From Lachnospiraceae bacterium (GTDB lineage Bacteria; Bacillota; Clostridia; Lachnospirales; Lachnospiraceae), in the NCBI GenBank assembly GCA_902363555.1, contig CABJAM010000011.1:62001-126000 (forward strand): a stretch of 64,000 nucleotides of DNA, read 5' to 3'. Of this stretch, positions 9,953-17,187 are shown piece after piece; positions within the stretch are counted from its first letter, which is position 1, and the number at the start of each line of letters is the position of its first letter. The notes under the pieces were generated by a model. The model was not told where the DNA came from, made no database searches, and worked only from the letters and a program-made list of their open reading frames with translations. The translations under genes were made by a program, and so were the position numbers.

Positions 9953-9982
9953 GCTTTGATCAACTCAAAGGAGCTGAATGGC

Positions 9983-10044
9983 TGTTTTAAAATTGACAGA
10001 TAAGGGAAGTTGGTGTTTTAAAATTGACAGATAAGGGAAGTTGG
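9983..10044 (+). repeat. Two perfect tandem copies of a 31-bp unit
   Basis: The unit running 9983-10013 is repeated exactly at 10014-10044, and the first six bases of a third copy (TGTTTT) follow. Each copy holds a perfect -35 hexamer TTGACA (9993-9998 and 10024-10029) and a ribosome-site-like AAGGGAAG followed by TTGGTG. Thirty-one is not a multiple of three, and reading through any frame meets stops, so the block is a leader and not coding. It lies between the dehydratase and CoA-transferase genes. Confidence 0.95.
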
Positions 10045-11300
10045 TGTTTTGGTTGGAAAATATAAATGAAAATATGTTGGGGCGTAAGCCGGGTAGCGGG
10101 CCATTAAGTGGTTATAGGATTTTGGATATGACTCAGTTTGAGTCCGGTACTGTATGTACGGAAACGCTGGCGTGGCTGGGGGCCGAGGTTCTAAAGGTGG
10201 AACGTCCGGAAAAGGGCGAGCTGGGGCGGTATTCCGTGGCCGAGCCCGGGGTGGATACGTATGGCTTTCTTATATTGAATATGAATAAGAAATCCATTAC
10301 ATGTAATGCAAAGACGCCGGAGGGGCTGGATATTTTAAAGCGTCTAATGACCAAATGCGATGTTGTGGTAGAGAATATGGGGCCTGGAAGTATGGGCCGG
10401 CTGGGGCTGTCTTACGAAAACTGCAAAGCATTGAATCCGCGGATCATTTACGCCAGTCTAAAAGGATTTGCCAAAGACAGCCCTTATGCCAATTATCCGG
10501 CCTTTGACCCCATTGCCACCCATACCGGCGGGCTGGTGGCGGCTACGGGGCTGCCGGATCAGCCGATCAAGGCGGGGATTTCAGTGGCGGATTCCGGAAC
10601 CGGGATTATGATGGCTATGAGTATCATTGCGGCCCTGCTGCAGCGGGAGCGGGAAGGTATCGGTCAACGCATTGATCTGGCAATGCAGGATTTTATCATC
10701 GGACTGGGCCGGGCCAGTTGGGAACCTTATTATAATACTGGAAAGCCGCCCAGGCGTGTGGGCAATGGGATGCCGCTGGAGGATGTGGCCCCATCGGATA
10801 CATACCCATGCAAGCCATTTGGCAATAATGACTATGTGCATATTTATTGCAGCCGATCGCCAGGCAGCAGTCATTGGAAAAACTTATGCAAGGCGATCGG
10901 GCGGGAGGACCTGCTGGAGGATGTGGATATGGCAACGCCGCAAAGCCGGTTCGTGCATAAGGATAAATGTGATGCTGCGATCCGGGAATGGTGCCAAAGA
11001 CACACAAAGTTTGAGGCTATGGATATTTTATGCAGGGCGGATGTGCCGGCGGGCGCGCTGCTGGATGTGGATGATATCACGAAGGATGACAGCTACGTGG
11101 ACCGGGGGATGATGATCGAGACGACGCATCCGCAGCGCGGGAAGATCCGGGTGCCCGGCTTTGCACCCAAGCTTAGCGCCAATACAGTGGAGTTTAAACC
11201 TTCGCCGGGGCTTGGGGAGCATAATGACGAAGTTTATGGAGGGCTTTTGGAGCTGGAGGATGATGTGCTGATGCAGTTGAAGGAGAAGAAAGTTATTTGA
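10044..11300 (+). CDS. Class III (CaiB/BaiF-type) acyl-CoA transferase
   Basis: Formyl-CoA transferase/CaiB family enzyme that moves CoA between carboxylic acids, likely activating the acid handled by the dehydratase-family pair. Landmarks: PLSGYRILDMTQ at the N-terminus, VVENMGPGSMGRLGLSY, the segment with the probable catalytic aspartate in ISVADSGTG, and GQRIDLAMQD. About 418 residues is normal. Known 2-hydroxyacid fermentation sets (FldA with FldBC, HadA with HadBC) join the same families. The start is uncertain: GTG 10044 has AAGGGAAG just upstream, but ATG 10074 gives the more typical family N-terminus. Last gene of the unit, followed by a terminator. Confidence 0.9.
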   Translation: MFWLENINENMLGRKPGSGPLSGYRILDMTQFESGTVCTETLAWLGAEVLKVERPEKGELGRYSVAEPGVDTYGFLILNMNKKSITCNAKTPEGLDILKRLMTKCDVVVENMGPGSMGRLGLSYENCKALNPRIIYASLKGFAKDSPYANYPAFDPIATHTGGLVAATGLPDQPIKAGISVADSGTGIMMAMSIIAALLQREREGIGQRIDLAMQDFIIGLGRASWEPYYNTGKPPRRVGNGMPLEDVAPSDTYPCKPFGNNDYVHIYCSRSPGSSHWKNLCKAIGREDLLEDVDMATPQSRFVHKDKCDAAIREWCQRHTKFEAMDILCRADVPAGALLDVDDITKDDSYVDRGMMIETTHPQRGKIRVPGFAPKLSANTVEFKPSPGLGEHNDEVYGGLLELEDDVLMQLKEKKVI

Positions 11301-11329
11301 GGATTTTAAGATTTGGATTGTGGCAGAGG

Positions 11330-11370
11330 ACCCGCAAAGGAGTAGTCGTACTGGAACTTTGCGGGTATTT
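11330..11370 (+). terminator. Rho-independent terminator of the CoA-transferase operon
   Basis: A perfect 10-bp stem, ACCCGCAAAG at 11330-11339 pairing with CTTTGCGGGT at 11357-11366, is followed by ATTTT. The 17-nt loop can form a small inner stem (AGTA/TACT). It sits 30 bp after the CoA-transferase stop codon. Confidence 0.85.
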
Positions 11371-11392
11371 TCTGACTTTGTTCCGAACAACA

Positions 11393-11421
11393 TTGATTTT
11401 ATTCGGAATTGGAGGTATACT
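11393..11421 (+). promoter_or_regulatory. Sigma-A-type promoter for the HTH-AAA gene
   Basis: TTGATT at 11393-11398, a 17-bp spacer and TATACT at 11416-11421. It lies after the terminator and 28 bp before the start codon, which supports independent transcription of the following gene. Confidence 0.7.
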
Positions 11422-11448
11422 GATTTAAAGAACTTGGGAGGTGCAACT

Positions 11449-13347
11449 ATGAGTGATACTATGACTGTTAAGGAAGCGGCAATGCTGTGGGGAATCACAG
11501 AACGTAGAGTAACCGTGCTATGCAAAGAAGGGCGGATAGAGGGGGCTATTAAAAATGGACGCAAGTGGTTGATTCCTGTAAATGCCGAAAAACCTGCAGA
11601 CAGTCGGATTAAGACTGGTGTATATAGAAAAAATAAAATACTCCCAGACCTGCCGTTGCCGGTTGGAATTTCGGATTACCGTTTAGCCTCGTCGGAATAC
11701 TATTATGTTGATAAAACCATGATGATCAAGGATTTTTTAGATGAACGGCCCATGGTTTCCCTGTTTACCCGTCCACGACGTTTTGGCAAAACGTTGAATA
11801 TGGATATGATCCGTACCTTCTTTGAAAAGACAGACGAAGATACTTCAGTTTATTTCACGGACAAAAAGATTTGGGCGTGCGGTAAAAAGTATCGTGATTA
11901 TCAGGGAAAATATCCGGTGATTTTTATCACCTTTAAGGATGTTAAACGGGAAACCTGGGAGGAAACCTATGATCAGATATCCAAGATTCTGAGACAGGAG
12001 TTTGAACGCCACAGCGAACTTTTGGAAAGCGAACAGTGTAGCAAATATGAGAAAACATATTTTAAAGCTATCCTGGAGGAAAAAGCGGGAAGCACGGACA
12101 TGATGATGGCCCTGCAAAGACTCTCTCAAATGTTGGATGAGCATTATGGTATACCACCGATCATTATCATTGATGAATATGATACGCCCATCCAGCAGGG
12201 GCATATGAGGGGTTTTTACGATGACGTGATCCTTTTTATGCGCAACCTGTTTTCTGGTGGTTTGAAGGATAACCGTCATCTTTCCTATGGTTTTTTAACG
12301 GGTATTCTTCGTGTCGCAAAAGAAAGTAATTTCAGTGGTTTAAATAATCTCGCGGTCAATTCGATTTTGGATTGCCGCTATAGTGAATATTTTGGTTTTA
12401 CTCCCGCAGAGGTGCTGGCGATTGCCCGCTATTATCATGCTGAAGAGAAGTATGAGGAAATCTGCACATGGTACGACGGGTATCAGTTTGGCAATTCGGA
12501 AATATTCAATCCGTGGTCTGTCATCAATTATTTTAGAAACCATTGTCAGCCCAAGGCCTTTTGGCAGTCAACCGGAAGCAACGAGATTATCGGCGAAGTT
12601 CTGGCAAATGCAGGAGAAGATATTTATAAACGCCTCAATGTTTTATTGCAGGGAGAGTCTTTCTTGACGTATATTGATACTGGCGTTATTTATCCGCAGA
12701 TCCGAAACAACCCTTCATCTGTGTACAGCTTTCTTCTGGTTGCCGGATATCTGAAAGTCGTAAAGGTAGAGCCCGCTTTCAGCGGCGATTATATGTGTGA
12801 GGTGGCATTGCCCAATCAGGAGATCGCGTATGTATATAACAAAGAGATCCTGCAAAAATTAACCGATATCGATATCATTCCCCAAGCCACTGCGATATCG
12901 ATTCAGGAAGCGTTGTTTTCCAACGATGTAGCGCGCCTGCAAAAGGAGATGCACAGACTCCTTCTTCAATCGGTAAGCTGCTATGATACTGCCGGGGAAA
13001 ACTTTTATCATGGGTTTGTCCTGGGCCTCTGCGCCATGATGGATAACCGCTATTATATCAGCTCGAACAGAGAGTCAGGCGAAGGCCGATACGATATTCA
13101 ATTAATGCCAAAGTCGGAGAATATGCCTGGTATTTTGATTGAGTTGAAGGCGGTTAAAAATATTTCCGGTGACAAATTAAAGCAGCTTTCAGAAACGGCT
13201 TTGGCGCAGATTGAGGATTGTAAGTACGATACCGATATGTCCGCCAGGGGTATTCAGACGATTTTCAAGTATGGAGTTGTCTTTAGTAGGAAACAGGTTG
13301 AGGTGGCGGTAAAATCTCCTGTTTTTCATGGTGCGAATCTTATATGA
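11449..13347 (+). CDS. HTH-fused AAA-ATPase-like / PD-(D/E)XK nuclease-like protein
   Basis: A 632-residue protein with three parts. Residues 1-60 are a MerR/excisionase-like helix-turn-helix (TVKEAAMLWGITERRVTVL, then GRIEGAIKNGRKWLIP). Next is the AAA-ATPase-like domain of the PF09820 type, with P-loop-like TRPRRFGKTLN near residue 105 and Walker B IIIIDEYDTPI. The C-terminus is a PD-(D/E)XK nuclease-like domain (GRYDIQLMP and ILIELKAV). Such proteins are common in gut Firmicutes and Bacteroidetes; their function is not established. ATG 11449 has a GGGAGG site 7 bp upstream; an upstream in-frame GTG would overlap the terminator. A shorter paralogue without the HTH is at 28.9 kb. Confidence 0.88.
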   Translation: MSDTMTVKEAAMLWGITERRVTVLCKEGRIEGAIKNGRKWLIPVNAEKPADSRIKTGVYRKNKILPDLPLPVGISDYRLASSEYYYVDKTMMIKDFLDERPMVSLFTRPRRFGKTLNMDMIRTFFEKTDEDTSVYFTDKKIWACGKKYRDYQGKYPVIFITFKDVKRETWEETYDQISKILRQEFERHSELLESEQCSKYEKTYFKAILEEKAGSTDMMMALQRLSQMLDEHYGIPPIIIIDEYDTPIQQGHMRGFYDDVILFMRNLFSGGLKDNRHLSYGFLTGILRVAKESNFSGLNNLAVNSILDCRYSEYFGFTPAEVLAIARYYHAEEKYEEICTWYDGYQFGNSEIFNPWSVINYFRNHCQPKAFWQSTGSNEIIGEVLANAGEDIYKRLNVLLQGESFLTYIDTGVIYPQIRNNPSSVYSFLLVAGYLKVVKVEPAFSGDYMCEVALPNQEIAYVYNKEILQKLTDIDIIPQATAISIQEALFSNDVARLQKEMHRLLLQSVSCYDTAGENFYHGFVLGLCAMMDNRYYISSNRESGEGRYDIQLMPKSENMPGILIELKAVKNISGDKLKQLSETALAQIEDCKYDTDMSARGIQTIFKYGVVFSRKQVEVAVKSPVFHGANLI

Positions 13348-13426
13348 ACATAAAATATGTGGTGTATTCGCACTAGAAATAATATACAAAGGGCAAAAAC
13401 ATTTTAAACTTTAATTGTTTATAGGG

Positions 13427-13455
13427 TTGTATTTTTCTATTGTTATGTGTAAAAT
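13427..13455 (+). promoter_or_regulatory. Probable CRISPR leader promoter
   Basis: TTGTAT at 13427-13432, a 17-bp spacer and TAAAAT at 13450-13455, in the AT-rich 156-bp stretch (13348-13503) between the AAA gene and the first CRISPR repeat. It points into the array and predicts a start near 13462. The rest of the stretch shows no coding signal. Confidence 0.6.
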
Positions 13456-13503
13456 GTACGAAAGAGGAATTAAAATATTGATTGGAAATTGTTGATTTTT
13501 GCG

Positions 13504-13925
13504 GCCGTTCCTTTGCGGGAGCGTGGATTGAAACCTTGTCAAACGTCCAGTCTTTAACCCCTTCTGGCGCCGTTCCTTTGCGGGAGCGTGGATTGAAACC
13601 CGGTTCCGGATGCGATCATATAGATGATCTTCTGCCGTTCCTTTGCGGGAGCGTGGATTGAAACTTGAAAACGATTCACTTGTGAATAGAGCGACAATAG
13701 CCGTTCCTTTGCGGGAGCGTGGATTGAAACGCTTAATGATTTTATCGAGCAGTTGGCGCTGGACGCCGTTCCTTTGCGGGAGCGTGGATTGAAACTTGTC
13801 GATGAAGAAAAAGACATTGGTGTATGTGTGCCGTTCCTTTGCGGGAGCGTGGATTGAAAATCGCTATCCGGGTCATAGCCGTAACGGGCTTTCCGCCGTT
13901 CCTTTGCGGGAGCGCGGATTGAAAT
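13504..13925 (+). CRISPR. CRISPR array, type I-C-like repeat, 7 repeats and 6 spacers, no cas genes nearby
   Basis: Seven 31-nt repeats start at 13504, 13569, 13634, 13700, 13765, 13830 and 13895, separated by spacers of 34, 34, 35, 34, 34 and 34 nt. Each begins GCCGTTCCTTTGCGGGAG and ends CGTGGATTGAAAC; the 3' half (GCGTGGATTGAAA) matches the type I-C consensus, and CGTTCC/GGAGCG gives the stem with one G-U pair. The first five repeats are identical. The sixth ends in A, and the seventh has GCGCGG for GCGTGG and ends in T, which marks the trailer end, so the leader is on the left and transcription is on the + strand. No cas gene lies within 13 kb to the left or 50 kb to the right. Confidence 0.97.
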
Positions 13926-13951
13926 TATATTAAAAAAGGCAGGGTACCCCT

Positions 13952-14293
13952 ATGAACATACAAATATTTGGAACTACAAAATGCAATGATACAAAGAAAG
14001 CCATGCGTTATTATAAAGAGCGAAATATAAAATACCAGTTTATTGATATCAGAGAAAAGGGCTTGAGTAAAGGCGAATACAACAGTGTCAAACAGGCAGT
14101 CGGCGGCCTGGAGCATATGCTGGATTCAAATTGCAAGGACAAAGATGCATTGGCATTGATTAAATACATTGTAGATGAGGATAAGGATGAAAAAGTTCTG
14201 GAAAATCCGAAGGTGTTAAAAACACCAATCGTAAGAAATGGAAAGCTGGCGACAGTGGGCTATCAGCCGGAAGTATGGAAGGAATGGAAATGA
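13952..14293 (+). CDS. ArsC/Spx-family protein (arsenate reductase-like)
   Basis: A 113-residue thioredoxin-fold protein of the ArsC family. The N-terminal active-site stretch is FGTTKCNDTKK: a single cysteine, not the CXXC of Spx. The downstream LKTPIVRNGKLATVGY segment carries the family arginine and proline. It may be a glutaredoxin-like reductase; arsenate specificity cannot be claimed, since no ars operon genes accompany it. It begins 27 bp after the CRISPR array and its stop overlaps the next start (ATGA). Confidence 0.85.
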   Translation: MNIQIFGTTKCNDTKKAMRYYKERNIKYQFIDIREKGLSKGEYNSVKQAVGGLEHMLDSNCKDKDALALIKYIVDEDKDEKVLENPKVLKTPIVRNGKLATVGYQPEVWKEWK

Positions 14294-14985
14294 GTCTTTA
14301 TGCGATTGGCGACTTCCATCTGTCTTTTTCGGTAAATAAGCCGATGGATCGTTTTGGACGTGTATGGAAGAATCACGAAAAGAAAATCGAAAAAAACTGG
14401 CATAAGAAGGTGACTGAAAACGATACGGTCGTTATTACCGGGGATCATTCCTGGGGGCGAAATATGGATGAATGCATGGCAGATCTGGAGTTTATCATGG
14501 CATTACCTGGAAGAAAAATACTGCTTCGAGGAAATCACGATATGTTCTGGGATGCGAAACGGACGAATCGATTAAATGAACAATTTGCCGGCCGTCTGGA
14601 ATTTCTACAAAATAATTTCTATGCATATGAGGATTACGCTTTAGTCGGAACGAAAGGTTATTGTTATGAAGGACTGGATACCTTTGAGCATTTTAAAAAG
14701 ATCCGGAAACGAGAGCTGGAGCGGCTGCAGGTGTCTTTTCAGGCGGCAAAGGACGCTGGCTTTCGTAAGTATATTATGTTTTTGCATTACCCACCAACCA
14801 GCATCGGAGAAAATGAAAGCCCATTTACCTTGATGGCTGAGGAATACGGCGCTTCCAAAGTGATTTATTCCCATTGTCATGGTGAAAATCGTTTTGACGA
14901 CAGCTTTAAAGGTTTTATCAATGGAATAGAATATAAATTGGTATCCGGCGATTATCTGAATTTTAAGCCGGAGCTGATTTTATAA
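14290..14985 (+). CDS. Metallophosphoesterase (calcineurin-like)
   Basis: A 231-residue calcineurin-like phosphoesterase. Metal-ligand motifs in order: AIGDFHLSF, VITGDHSWGRN, LLRGNHDMFW, FLHYPP and SHCHGE. It is small and soluble. ATG 14290 overlaps the stop of the ArsC-like gene by 4 bp, with AAGGAA upstream; the in-frame ATGs at 14275 and 14284 lie deeper in the preceding gene. The substrate is unknown; likely a phosphodiester or phosphomonoester. Confidence 0.88.
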   Translation: MSLYAIGDFHLSFSVNKPMDRFGRVWKNHEKKIEKNWHKKVTENDTVVITGDHSWGRNMDECMADLEFIMALPGRKILLRGNHDMFWDAKRTNRLNEQFAGRLEFLQNNFYAYEDYALVGTKGYCYEGLDTFEHFKKIRKRELERLQVSFQAAKDAGFRKYIMFLHYPPTSIGENESPFTLMAEEYGASKVIYSHCHGENRFDDSFKGFINGIEYKLVSGDYLNFKPELIL

Positions 14986-15067
14986 AAGGGAACAGTTTAT
15001 CAATTGAACTGTTATGAAAAAAGTATTTCACGTGATTACAGTGGATATCATATAGAAGGTAATAAAA

Positions 15068-15814
15068 ATGAAAAATCACGAATGGATCGACGGGCAGCTA
15101 TTGCAGATTAATAAAAAGTACGCTCAGCTAAAGCTCAACCAAAAAGCCCGAATTGCCGAGTGGATGTATGACGAGACAAGAAAGTACTATGAAAGAACAG
15201 GTAAATATCCGATACAGCACCATGATGAGGAAGTTATAGACGCGGTTTATGAACGTATTGTAGAAGCAAGTATCTGGGTTCCATACGGAGAAGTGGCCAG
15301 GCATTATCACGGCAAGCGAACTCAGATCACAAGGCGTATCCGGCGTGAGGAAGCGACTAAAAAGCATCCGGCAGACACGGTTATTTTTATGAATATGTGT
15401 ATGGTTTGCGATGAAGATAAGGTGCTCGCTCTTGACAAAACAGGAAGTAATTATAGTGGAACGACGTTTCCGGGAGGCCATGTGGAACCTGGTGAAACCT
15501 TTGCGGCTTCTGTAATTCGTGAGGTGCGGGAAGAAACAGGTCTTACGATAAAGGCTCCGGTACTGAGAGGCATTTATCACTGGTACCGCGACGGCATACA
15601 TAATGTTGGACTTTTATATCGTACAAGCACTTTTGAAGGCGTGCTGAAAAGCTCGGAAGAAGGGGAGGTTTATTGGATTTCACGTGCAGAGTATGAGAAA
15701 AAAGAGTTGGCAGCAGGAATGAATCAAGTTCTCCAGATTATGGATAATGATGCTTTTACAGAATGTTTTATGGATGTGAAGGAAAATGGAAACGCTGAGG
15801 AATATTTATTCTAA
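15068..15814 (+). CDS. NUDIX hydrolase with an unrecognised N-terminal region
   Basis: The C-terminal part (from about residue 100) is a NUDIX domain; the NUDIX box is complete: GGHVEPGETF, then REVREETG, fitting GX5EX7REUXEEXGU. It would hydrolyse nucleoside diphosphates linked to another group, as in MutT-like house-cleaning. The first roughly 100 residues are mostly helical, basic and unlike common NUDIX N-termini (VPYGEVARHYHGKRTQITRR); I do not recognise them. AAGGT ribosome site upstream. It stands alone between the phosphoesterase and deformylase genes. Confidence 0.85.
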   Translation: MKNHEWIDGQLLQINKKYAQLKLNQKARIAEWMYDETRKYYERTGKYPIQHHDEEVIDAVYERIVEASIWVPYGEVARHYHGKRTQITRRIRREEATKKHPADTVIFMNMCMVCDEDKVLALDKTGSNYSGTTFPGGHVEPGETFAASVIREVREETGLTIKAPVLRGIYHWYRDGIHNVGLLYRTSTFEGVLKSSEEGEVYWISRAEYEKKELAAGMNQVLQIMDNDAFTECFMDVKENGNAEEYLF

Positions 15815-15867
15815 AATTTAAAAGTTTATGGGAGCTTGGCGGAACAACAACCGGAGGTGATTTATAA

Positions 15868-16278
15868 ATGATTAAACCCATTATGAAGGATGTTTTTTTC
15901 CTCAATCAAAAATCAGAGCCTGCAACGAAGGCGGATCAGCAGGTCGTGCAGGATTTATTGGATACGCTAAAGGCCAATGAAGCGGGATGCGTGGGTATGG
16001 CAGCAAATATGATTGGTGTTAAAAAGCAGATCATCGCGGTAAATATGGGCTTTGCCAATATACCAATGATCAATCCGGTCATTATAAAAAAATCTGCTCC
16101 TTATGAAGCTGAAGAAGGCTGTCTATCGCTGACCGGCGTGCGCAAGACGGTCAGATACAGAGAAATCGAGGTGGAATTTCTGGATGCAAACTGGAAAAAG
16201 CAAAAACAGAAGTACTCGGGATGGATTGCGCAGATCATCCAGCATGAAATCGATCATTGTCATGGAATTGTGATCTGA
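15868..16278 (+). CDS. def: Peptide deformylase
   Basis: Metallohydrolase that removes the formyl group from nascent protein N-termini. All three motifs are present: GCVGMAANMIG (motif 1, usually GXGLAAXQ; here Met replaces Leu and Asn replaces Gln), EEGCLS (metal-binding Cys) and HEIDHCHG (metal-binding His pair and catalytic Glu). At 136 residues it is a short form. Its isolated position, away from fmt and priA, suggests it is a secondary paralogue. Strong GGAGGTGAT site. Converges on the tetR gene. Confidence 0.88.
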   Translation: MIKPIMKDVFFLNQKSEPATKADQQVVQDLLDTLKANEAGCVGMAANMIGVKKQIIAVNMGFANIPMINPVIIKKSAPYEAEEGCLSLTGVRKTVRYREIEVEFLDANWKKQKQKYSGWIAQIIQHEIDHCHGIVI

Positions 16279-16308
16279 GGGAAATTGCAACGGAGTTTCT
16301 ACTGCTGT

Positions 16309-16902
16309 TTACAAAAGGCTGTCGTTATTTTCCATTTCATAAAAAGCACTCCAAAGCAGCCGGCTGCCCTTTTCTGCGATTTCCTTGGGAGTCAGTTGTG
16401 GTTTATGTATAAACCAATATTCATAAAGTCCGATGATAGCTGCGGCCATCGTATAGGCGACCAGCTCAAAATCCTCGTTTAATATACGGTCTGCCTTCAG
16501 TCTGCGTATGATCGTCTGTTTGATCAGGGCGCTCCACCGATGGATGAACAGCGGTTCGCCGGGCGTGGCTATTAGAGGTCGGATAAAATCCCGTTTTTCA
16601 CTGATATAAGCGGCAGTCTCTGTCCACAGAGGGATTCCGGTGTCCGTATTTTTAAGCGGAATCTCGTGCATATTCTGATTTAATTGTTCAAGCTCTTCTA
16701 TAATTTCTGTTTCTATAGTTTCCAGGACATCGAATTTATCATCAAAATGCTGGTAAAATGCCGAACGTGAAATACCGCAGGATTGACAGATTTCACTGAC
16801 GGTAATCTTATCCAGGCCCTTCTTTTCATATAAATGGATAAATTCTTTTTTAATAAGGTTTTTCGTTAATGCAACATGGGATTCAATGAGTTTACTTGAC
16901 AT
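16309..16902 (-). CDS. TetR/AcrR-family transcriptional regulator
   Basis: A 197-residue repressor-like protein. The N-terminal DNA-binding helix-turn-helix is at about residues 28-50 (KITVSEICQSCGISRSAFYQHFDDK); the rest is a helical ligand-binding domain resembling the TetR_C group of Firmicutes. Transcribed away from the phloretin-hydrolase-like gene across a 285-bp gap containing palindromes, so it likely controls that gene and itself. The ligand may be the hydrolase substrate (inference). Confidence 0.9.
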   Translation of the reverse strand: MSSKLIESHVALTKNLIKKEFIHLYEKKGLDKITVSEICQSCGISRSAFYQHFDDKFDVLETIETEIIEELEQLNQNMHEIPLKNTDTGIPLWTETAAYISEKRDFIRPLIATPGEPLFIHRWSALIKQTIIRRLKADRILNEDFELVAYTMAAAIIGLYEYWFIHKPQLTPKEIAEKGSRLLWSAFYEMENNDSLL

Positions 16903-16940
16903 GGTTTCACCTATTTTCCTCGAATAGTAACGCTATAATC

Positions 16941-16969
16941 ATTATAAAGATAAATTGATTTTGAGTCAA
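16941..16969 (-). promoter_or_regulatory. Sigma-A promoter of the tetR gene
   Basis: On the minus strand, TTGACT (16964-16969), a 17-bp spacer and a perfect TATAAT (16941-16946). The predicted start near 16934 lies inside the short dyad ATAG-TAACG-CTAT (16924-16936), a candidate autoregulatory site. CGAATAGT at 16921-16928 is also repeated in inverted form at 16989-16996. Confidence 0.8.
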
Positions 16970-17060
16970 GAAGCATATTTGCCAACAGACTATTCGACGT
17001 AACAAATATAGTGGCCCATAGCGCTAGAAATCGTATAACGATGCACCTGAAAATGTCCTG

Positions 17061-17093
17061 TGACACTACAAAATGATTGATTTTGTAGTGTCA
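17061..17093. promoter_or_regulatory. 33-nt perfect palindrome (candidate operator or hairpin)
   Basis: TGACACTACAAAAT at 17061-17074 and its exact reverse complement at 17080-17093 flank a 5-nt centre. There is no T-run after it on either strand, so an intrinsic terminator is unlikely. It lies between the divergent tetR and hydrolase genes, about 95 bp upstream of the hydrolase start, where an operator would be expected. Confidence 0.7.
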
Positions 17094-17118
17094 TAAAACA
17101 ATTGGCAAGACGCTGTTC

Positions 17119-17147
17119 TTCAGAGATTTATGCCGGGATGATATACT
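17119..17147 (+). promoter_or_regulatory. Candidate promoter of the hydrolase gene
   Basis: TTCAGA at 17119-17124 and TATACT at 17142-17147, 17 bp apart, 40 bp upstream of the start codon. The -35 box is weak, as might be expected for a regulated promoter. Confidence 0.4.
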
Positions 17148-17187
17148 TTTACCAACATAGTCATTCAAGTTTAAGAAGGAGGTATTT

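Noticed and set aside
11449..13347. PD-(D/E)XK protein next to the array as a Cas4-like protein
   Set aside because: Its domain order is that of the AAA-ATPase-like family, not Cas4; it lacks the four-cysteine cluster and has a paralogue far from any array.
13554..13817. Minus-strand open frame of 87 codons across the CRISPR array
   Set aside because: It is made of translated repeats and spacers; the periodic repeat structure explains it fully.
14991..15013. AACAGTT/AACTGTT dyad after the phosphoesterase gene as a terminator
   Set aside because: The stem is short and AT-rich with no T-run after it.
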